This document shows, in pieces, positions 58,857 through 64,000 of a stretch of DNA of 64,000 nucleotides. A model generated the notes under the pieces. That model was not told the origin of the DNA. It saw only the letters and a list, made by a program, of their open reading frames with translations, and made no database searches. Both the position numbers and the translations under genes were made by a program. Each line of letters begins with the position of its first letter. Position 1 is the stretch's first letter. Source of the DNA: Bog-756 sp963829235 (GTDB lineage Bacteria > Actinomycetota > Acidimicrobiia > Acidimicrobiales > RAAP-2); NCBI GenBank assembly GCA_963829235.1, contig CAWHIF010000007.1, positions 1-64,000 on the forward strand, read 5' to 3'.

Positions 58857-59650
58857 ATGGTGAGCCCGGTCTCCACGGTCGTGCTGGTGGTGGCCGTTTT
58901 CGGCGCCAGTACCGTCGAGATGGTCGAGGCGCTGACCATCGTGGTGGCCGCCGGGGTCACCCGGGGGTGGCGCTCGGCGATCGAGGGCGCCGCAGCCGCA
59001 GTCGTCGTGCTCGGCGTCATCGTCCTGGTCGTCGGGGTACCCCTCGTTCGTTACGTGCCCATCGATGCCCTGCGGATGGTGGTCGGCGCGCTGCTGCTCG
59101 TGCTCGGCCTCTCGTGGCTGCGAAAGGCCATCCTCCGCTCGGGCGGCCGGATACCCCTGCACGACGAAGACGCCATCTTTGCGTCCACCTCGGCCGAGCT
59201 CGCCGCCGACGCGCCGGCATCTCCTCATCACCCGGGCGGGACGGTGTGGCCTTCGCCGTCGCGTTCAAAGGGGTCTTCCTCGAGGGGACCGAGATCGTGC
59301 TCATCGTGATCAGCCTGGGGGCCAGCCAACACCGGTTGGGAATTGCGGCCGCCACGGCCGGGGTCGCCATCGCCATGGTCACCATCGTGGGCTTCCTGGT
59401 GGCCAGACAGCTGTCGCAGGTGCCCGAGAACACCATCAAGACGGCGGTGGGGATCATGCTGACCAGCTTCGGCCTCTTCTGGGTGGGCGAGGGGGCGGGC
59501 GTGCACTGGCCGGGGAGCGACGCGGCCATCGTGGGGTTCGTCGGGCTCTTCGCCCTGGTCACCCTGGGCTCGGTGACCTGGCTCCGATCCACCCGCCCCT
59601 CCGGGCCCGCGCCGAGGACCGCCGGTGCGAGAGACGAGACGGCCCGATGA
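58857..59650 (+). pseudogene. COG4280-like membrane protein, interrupted by a frameshift
   Basis: Two frames together encode one membrane protein. The first (from ATG 58857) gives VVLVVAVFGASTVEMVEALTIVVAAGVTRGWRSAIEGAAAAVVV and more segments up to about 59230. The second frame then continues with RDGVAFAVAFKGVFLEGTEIVLIVISLG to the stop at 59650, which overlaps the next ATG. The shift corresponds to one missing base near 59225-59245, beside CCCGGGCGGG. Whole, it would be about 265 residues with seven or so membrane segments, with EMVEALTIV and LEGTEIVLIV as symmetrical acidic motifs, like COG4280/ion-exchanger-type proteins. A consensus error is more likely than decay. Confidence 0.7.
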
Positions 59651-59859
59651 AGCTCCTCGGGCGCGGCGTACGCTCGTTCGGCAGGTTCTGGTGGGAGTTC
59701 CTGATCGGCGACACACCCGAGCTCTTCTTCGCCGTCCTCGCCATCGTGGCCGCTTCCCTTCTCCTGCGGAACCACCATGTGGCCGCGGTGATCGTCCTTC
59801 CGGTCATGACGATCGCCTTCTTGCTGGCCAGCGTCGTTCGAGGTCGGGTGAAGCGCTGA
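59647..59859 (+). CDS. Small membrane protein coupled to the COG4280-like gene
   Basis: A 70-residue protein: MKLLGRGVRSFGRFWWEFLIGDTPELFFAVLAIVAASLLL then a second segment AAVIVLPVMTIAFLLASVVRGRVKR. ATG 59647 overlaps the previous stop (ATGA), so it is the natural partner of the membrane protein upstream. Function unknown. Confidence 0.75.
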   Translation: MKLLGRGVRSFGRFWWEFLIGDTPELFFAVLAIVAASLLLRNHHVAAVIVLPVMTIAFLLASVVRGRVKR

Positions 59860-59989
59860 GCTTGCGTGCCCGGGTGACGGATCGGCGGACCGGACATGAC
59901 CGCGGCGCCCGAGATCGAGCCGATCCGGGCAGCGGCCCCGGGCACCGTATAGGGTCGAATCCGGAACTACCCAAGAAGGGGGACCACCG

Positions 59990-60412
59990 GTGCTCGCTTA
60001 CACCTATCCATTGCTCGACTTCTTGTGGACCTTGGTCGAGATCTTTCTGTTCGTCATCTGGATCTGGCTGGCCATCATGGTCTTCGTCGACATCTTCCGG
60101 AGTCACGACATGGGCGGACTGGCCAAGGCGGTCTGGGTCCTGTTCATCATCATCCTCCCGTTCATCGGCATCCTGGTGTACCTGATCGCACGGGGCGGCG
60201 GCATGCACGAACGGGCCGCCGAACCAGGCGGCACGGGAGCAGAAGGCGTTCGATTCGTACATCAGGCAGACAGCCGGATCGTCAGGAAATGCGGACGAGC
60301 TGGCCAAATTGGCCGACCTCAGGGAAAAGGGCGTCATCACCGACGCCGAGTTCGACGCCCAGAAGGCAAAATTGCTGGCCTGAACGACCCGGCCGGGGCC
60401 CATCGGCGGTGA
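59990..60412 (+). CDS. PLDc_N/SHOCT-type membrane protein, apparent frameshift
   Basis: GTG 59990 after GAAGGGGG starts a protein with two membrane segments (LLDFLWTLVEIFLFVIWIWLAIMVFVDIF and AVWVLFIIILPFIGILVYLIARGGGMHERAAE). The proper continuation, QAAREQKAFDSYIRQT and a SHOCT domain ADELAKLADLREKGVITDAEFDAQKAKLLA, lies in another frame and stops at 60383. One extra C near 60221-60224 explains this. The frame as written runs to 60412 and is wrong after about residue 78. The complete family member would be about 130 residues. Function unknown; SHOCT is a short oligomerisation module. Confidence 0.75.
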   Translation: MLAYTYPLLDFLWTLVEIFLFVIWIWLAIMVFVDIFRSHDMGGLAKAVWVLFIIILPFIGILVYLIARGGGMHERAAEPGGTGAEGVRFVHQADSRIVRKCGRAGQIGRPQGKGRHHRRRVRRPEGKIAGLNDPAGAHRR

Positions 60413-60498
60413 CCCTGACCGAGGGGCGGGGCGGTGGGTCGGGCCGCTCCCGGAGGACCTCCGAGCTGCGGCTGGAGCGGGCGGGGTCCTGTCCGACC

Positions 60499-60504
60499 TA
60501 TCGT
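60499..60504 (+). promoter_or_regulatory. -10 element TATCGT for the methyltransferase gene
   Basis: TATCGT ends eight bases before GTG 60513 with no ribosome site. Confidence 0.35.
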
Positions 60505-60512
60505 AGGGCCGA

Positions 60513-61823
60513 GTGACGACTGCAGAAGGCCGACTCGAAGACAAGAAGCGCAATCTGGCCAGCCGGCTACGGCGGCGTTCGGAACCGCCCACGTCCGGGT
60601 CTGCACCGGCGTCGGACTCCGCGTCTGCACCGTCACCGGACAGTGCAGAGACGTCCGCCGTCGAATCCGATGACGTCAGTTCCGTCCAGGTCCTGACCTC
60701 GCTCGATGAGCTGAAGGACAAGGTCAAAGAGATCCGGGCCGCGTGGGCCATCTCCGACGACGCCATGCGCGAGGTCTTCCAGAGCTTCACCATGGCGCCG
60801 CCCACTGACATCCCGGCCGACCCCTACAGCGCCGAGTACTCGGACCGCCAGTTCGAGTTCTACCGATTCATCTCGGAGCAACCCGGATACCGGATCGAGA
60901 ACGAGCGCTCCGATTTTCCCACCGATGCCAACCGACCGTTCCCCTATTACACCGAGAGCCCCGAGACAGTCGGCCACCAGCTGATGGCCATCGGCTTCAT
61001 CATCAAGACCATGGGCCTTCCCGCAGGATCGTCGATCCTCGAGCTCGGCCCGGGTTGGGGGAACACCACCATCGAATTGGCCCGGATGGGGTACGACGTG
61101 ACGGCCGTCGATATCGACCCCTCCTTCGTCGCACTGATCAACGAGCGGGCCGACAAATTCTCGCTCTCCGTCGACGTCCGAGAAGGTGCGTTCCTGGAGA
61201 TCGACCGGTTGGACCGGACGTTCGATGCCGTGCTCTTCTTCGAGTCCTTCCATCACTGTTCCGACCACCGAGATCTCGTCCGGAAGCTGAAGCGCGTCGT
61301 CGCCCCGGGCGGGCGGGTCTTCTTCGCCGCCGAACCGGTGGCCGAATCGTTCCCCATGCCGTGGGGGGTGCGCACCGACGGCGAGTCCCTCTGGGCCATC
61401 CAACATCTCGGTTGGCTCGAGCTCGGCTACCAGGAGTCCTACTTCCTCCGGATGCTCGGTCACCTCGGGTGGATCACCGACAAGCACGTGACCACGGCCA
61501 CCCATCTCGGAGTCATCTTCGAGGCCCGGAGGGCCGACGGCGTCTACCACCTGTCGACCTTCGCGCTGCCTCCCGACGAGGAGACGACGTGGGCGGTCGC
61601 CGACGGGCCGGAGATCGTGCAGCGGTATACGACGGGGCGAAGCGTGATCTCACTCGAACAAGGGCGTGACTGCTCCTCGATCGTGATCGAGGCCGTCAAT
61701 CCGTGCCCGAACGAAGTGCCCTATCGAGTGCAGCACGGCCGCGAGGAAGTGGTGGCCAACGCGCCGCCGGAATGCAGTTCACCATCGAGCTGCCGTACGA
61801 TCCCCTGGCCGAATCGCTGGTGA
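60513..61823 (+). CDS. Class I SAM-dependent methyltransferase, C-terminus frameshifted
   Basis: The frame from GTG 60513 gives a methyltransferase: a Ser/Ala-rich N-terminus of about 65 residues, then motif I ILELGPGWGNTTIELA around Glu177, VDIDPSF (acidic motif II), FDAVLFFESFHHCSD (motif IV-like) and LVRKLKRVVAPGGRVFF. After about 61760 the frame is lost: MQFTIELPYDPLAESLVIEAEEW and VRTISLG, the expected C-terminal beta domain, continue in another frame (one base missing near 61765) to about 61915. The target is unknown; this N-terminal domain plus beta tail is seen in glycan-associated methyltransferases. Confidence 0.85.
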   Translation: MTTAEGRLEDKKRNLASRLRRRSEPPTSGSAPASDSASAPSPDSAETSAVESDDVSSVQVLTSLDELKDKVKEIRAAWAISDDAMREVFQSFTMAPPTDIPADPYSAEYSDRQFEFYRFISEQPGYRIENERSDFPTDANRPFPYYTESPETVGHQLMAIGFIIKTMGLPAGSSILELGPGWGNTTIELARMGYDVTAVDIDPSFVALINERADKFSLSVDVREGAFLEIDRLDRTFDAVLFFESFHHCSDHRDLVRKLKRVVAPGGRVFFAAEPVAESFPMPWGVRTDGESLWAIQHLGWLELGYQESYFLRMLGHLGWITDKHVTTATHLGVIFEARRADGVYHLSTFALPPDEETTWAVADGPEIVQRYTTGRSVISLEQGRDCSSIVIEAVNPCPNEVPYRVQHGREEVVANAPPECSSPSSCRTIPWPNRW

Positions 61824-61914
61824 TCGAAGCCGAGGAGTGGCGGCCGGCGGATGTCATGGACTCGGACGACATCCGGAAGCTCGGTCTCGCCGTGCGCACC
61901 ATCTCGCTCGGTGA

Positions 61915-62638
61915 TCACGGCCCGGTGGTCACGGGCCGGGAAGGGTGGTGGTCGGGGGCGACGGACGTCGTCGTCGTCGTCGGTGGCGGCTCGTCGTGGT
62001 GGACGTGGGCGGAGCCGCCACGGTCGTCGTGGTGGTCGGCGGCGGGTCCGTCGTCGTCGGAGGGACCCGAGGGCGGAGCCACCGTGGCCACGGCCGATGA
62101 CGGACCCACATCGGTCGAGGCGGGTGAAGGATCCCGCCGCGGGCGGCAGCGGTGGCCGCGGCTGCGCCGGCGGTGCCGCAGACCCCGAGGGACCGGGTAC
62201 GGCGGCCGCGGTGCGGGACTTCGACGGTGGACGTTGTCGTTGAGGTCCTTCTTGCGCGTGCGACACCGACGAGCCGGGCTTGGCGGTGTCGGGCAACGAA
62301 GCCTGCTCGACCCCGTGCAGAGCGATCGTGTCGGGCTGCAGTGACGCTCGCGACGGGATGATGTGCGGCGCCAAAGCCTCGCGGTGAACATTCGGCGGGC
62401 GCCCGCCGCCGACGAGTTGGCCGCCGAAATAGGTCAGCGTGACAAGGCCGGCGACGAGGGCGGCGATGGCCACCGACCGTCGGCGCTCGACGAAAGCCTC
62501 GACGACAGCCAGACGGACATGGCCGGCGGACTGCCGGCAATGGGCGACGAACCGCCGCCACCTTCGCCGGGTCCGCCCGGGGGTCGGGGGAACTCCGCCG
62601 CGGTAATACCAGTGCGCCTCCCTGTCCCTCCGCCTCAT
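61915..62638 (-). pseudogene. Single-pass Pro/Thr-rich protein, frame disrupted
   Basis: ATG 62638 starts MRRRDREAHWYYRGGVPPTPG followed by one membrane segment (RSVAIAALVAGLVTLTYFGGQLVGG) near residue 80 and an extracytoplasmic Pro/Thr-rich region. The low-complexity tail (PTTTDPPPTTTTTVAAPPTSTTT) is split between frames, so at least two indels are present, and the stop at 61915 belongs to a different frame from the start. Function unknown; boundaries uncertain. Confidence 0.5.
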
Positions 62639-63385
62639 GGCCGAGAGGATAGAGCGGGTCGGCCGGGGGCTCCAGTGGGTCCACAACCGGGCCTGGGCCT
62701 GCAATTGCTCGCCGGCCGCAACCGCCGAACCGGACCGGTCGGAGGCCCGCCGGTCGAGCGTCCGGCGGCCGCGACGCAGAGCTCAGCGCGTGCCCCCGCC
62801 GTGTTCTCAGGAACTCGAGCGGCCTGGACAGTCCCAAAAGCAGGAGCGGCCACAGCCCGAGGGTCGGGCACGGCGACGACCAGCACGAACGCGGACGACA
62901 TGAGGACGACCAGGGTCACCGAGGCGTCGACGGTGGCCTGGCCACGCGTGGCCTCCCTCTGGAGCTCCGGCCATCGAACGATGGCCCAGTTCTGGACGAA
63001 CGCGGCGATGGACGTCACCAGCATCGTGCCGACGTAGATGGCGTGGCCGGCGGCATCGACCCGGCTCGTCGAACCGAGGAGCTCGGTCGGGAAGGGAGGA
63101 ACACGATGCTGAACAGCCAGATGAACATGCCCCAGACCAGCACCGAGTTGTAGCCACCGACGAATTCGAACAACTGGTGCTGCCCCCACCAGAAGAGGCC
63201 GATGACGGCGAAGCTCAACGCGAAGGCGAACAGCCGGGCGCGATTGTCATCGATAAAGGTGCCGGGCCCACGGTGCCGATGGCGCTGGCCGCGTCCACCA
63301 GGGGCAGGACCAACAAGGTGATGGCGATGGCGACCACCGCGTCGCTGAAGTTGACCAGCCGGTGAAACCCTCGCTCGCTGCGCAT
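62635..63385 (-). pseudogene. TMEM175/DUF1211-like potassium channel protein, multiply frameshifted
   Basis: ATG 63385 begins MRSERGFHRLVNFSDAVVAIAITLLVLPLVD, the hallmark RxxxFSDAVxAIxxTLLVL of TMEM175. Later pieces FAVIGLFWWGQHQLFEFVGGYNS, HAIYVGTMLVTSIAAFVQNW and LWPLLLLGLSRPLEFL follow in order but in different frames, with breaks near 63270, 63095 and 62860. About 250 residues in all, six membrane segments expected. The last frame stops in an ATGA overlap with the next gene. Three indels in one gene point to consensus errors. Confidence 0.75.
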
Positions 63386-63413
63386 AGGCCCATTGTCCCA
63401 GGTTCCGGGCAGG

Positions 63414-63878
63414 TCAGATCTGGCCGAGCAGCCGGTCGATGAAGACCACCTGTCCGCGGACCAGCCGATCCCGGGCCCGGTCCGAGTCCACCCATTCGGC
63501 CCGGTCGACTTCCGGAAACGACTGCATGGTGCCCGACTTGGGCGGCCACTCGATCTCGAATTCGTTGCTCACGAAGCCGGCGGGCGAGAACTCCTGTGCC
63601 CGCAGGGCCCAGACCCGCACCCGCTTTCCACCGGATTGGCGGACCTCTCCCAAGTCCAGCCGTGGCCCGGCAGGGACCGGGGAGCCGAGCTCTTCGGCGA
63701 ATTCGCGTTCGGCCGCCTGTTCGGCACTCTCGTCGGGCTGGTACTCGCCCTTGGGGACCGACCAGCTGTGGGCATCCTTGTTCCTCCAGAACGGGCCCCC
63801 GGGGTGGACGAGCAGTACGTCGACGGCGCCATCGTCCCGATGTCTGTAGAGGAGGATCCCTGCGCTCAACGTGCCCAC
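63414..63878 (-). CDS. NUDIX hydrolase, N-terminus adjoining anomalous sequence
   Basis: About 154 residues from GTG 63878: SAGILLYRHRDDGAVDVLLVHPGGPFWRNKDAHSWSVPKGEYQPDE then the Nudix box GEYQPDESAEQAAEREFAEELG, which has the expected G-x5-E-x7-REUxEEx-like order, followed by FPEVDRAEWVDSDRARDRLV. Such proteins cleave nucleoside diphosphates linked to another group. The true start cannot be fixed because upstream of GTG 63878 the sequence turns into AT-rich, C-free DNA. Confidence 0.85.
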   Translation of the reverse strand: MGTLSAGILLYRHRDDGAVDVLLVHPGGPFWRNKDAHSWSVPKGEYQPDESAEQAAEREFAEELGSPVPAGPRLDLGEVRQSGGKRVRVWALRAQEFSPAGFVSNEFEIEWPPKSGTMQSFPEVDRAEWVDSDRARDRLVRGQVVFIDRLLGQI

Positions 63879-63881
63879 GGC

Positions 63882-63998
63882 TATATATTTATAAAATTTT
63901 ATGAGTTTTGATGTTATTGTTTGTTGGTAGTGTTGGGTTTTTTTTTTTTTTTTTTGGGTTTTTTGTGGTGGTCGGATCCCCTCTGCCTCGCGCACCAC
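63882..63998. other. Anomalous contig-end sequence: 91 bases without C, 18-T run
   Basis: Bases 63882-63972 contain no C, with runs such as an 18-T tract at 63938-63955, after a genome of very high GC. The final bases return to normal composition. It does not encode a sensible extension of the NUDIX protein and is most likely an assembly or sequencing artefact. Confidence 0.75.
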
Positions 63999-64000
63999 GT

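Noticed and set aside
59215..59250. Programmed -1 frameshift in the COG4280-like gene
   Set aside because: No slippery X-XXY-YYZ heptamer with downstream stem was seen at the junction, and neighbouring genes carry unrelated indels, which points to consensus errors.

Overview
The window is one stretch of very GC-rich DNA with genes packed on both strands, short gaps, frequent ATGA/GTGA stop-start overlaps and many GTG or TTG starts. Its gene content points to an actinobacterium: two LLM-class F420-dependent oxidoreductases, an F420-type PPOX protein, DUF1214, DUF5684 and DUF6295 proteins, an ECF41 sigma factor, a RecBCD operon and many apparently leaderless genes. A free-living, uncultured Acidimicrobiia-like lineage is my best guess; this is inference from gene content, and there is no rRNA or tRNA here to test it. 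I saw no CRISPR array, prophage, insertion sequence or tRNA.

Layout. 1-3.8 kb: end of an ABC exporter, an LLM oxidoreductase and a convergent amidase. 4.0-8.4 kb: a same-strand cluster of two tandem paralogues of unknown function, a DUF1214 protein with a repetitive Ser/Glu tail, a PAPS-type sulfotransferase and a GNAT acetyltransferase, which looks like one functional unit. 8.5-12.2 kb: two zinc MDR dehydrogenases, a VOC protein and a membrane carrier. 12.3-14.3 kb: a class III nucleotide cyclase overlapping a second sulfotransferase. 14.4-23.2 kb: recC-recB-recD, translationally coupled on the minus strand. 23.3-27.7 kb: DUF5684 protein, DUF6295 protein, dienelactone hydrolase, MerR regulator and a DHA2 drug exporter, with striking palindromic operators. 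27.8-30.1 kb: an FAD oxidoreductase and an ECF41 sigma factor behind a promoter that fits the ECF41 consensus. 30.1-39.7 kb: lipoprotein, divergent FtsH-like protease, secreted repeat protein, HxlR regulator, a MazF/PemK-like fusion, a desaturase-like FAD enzyme and a cyclic-nucleotide-binding protein with an EF-hand-like loop. 39.7-51.1 kb: acyl-CoA and F420 metabolism, pdxH beside a PLP enzyme, amine oxidase plus C69 peptidase, Tag glycosylase, reductases and hydrolases. 51.1-58.3 kb: sedolisin-type protease, glycine oxidase-like enzyme, phosphatase, small proteins, lipoprotein esterase and signal peptidase I.

58.8-64.0 kb: every gene longer than about 100 codons appears frameshifted except the terminal NUDIX gene, and the last about 120 bases are AT-rich, with a 91-base stretch lacking any C and an 18-T run. 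The earlier 58 kb showed no such breaks. The simplest reading is that consensus quality falls at a contig end, so function and gene boundaries there should be read with caution.

The clearest regulatory result is the self-contained ECF41 unit (27854-30085). The clearest unexplained biology is the 4.0-8.4 kb paralogue/DUF1214/sulfotransferase cluster and the twin palindromes at 25161-25209.
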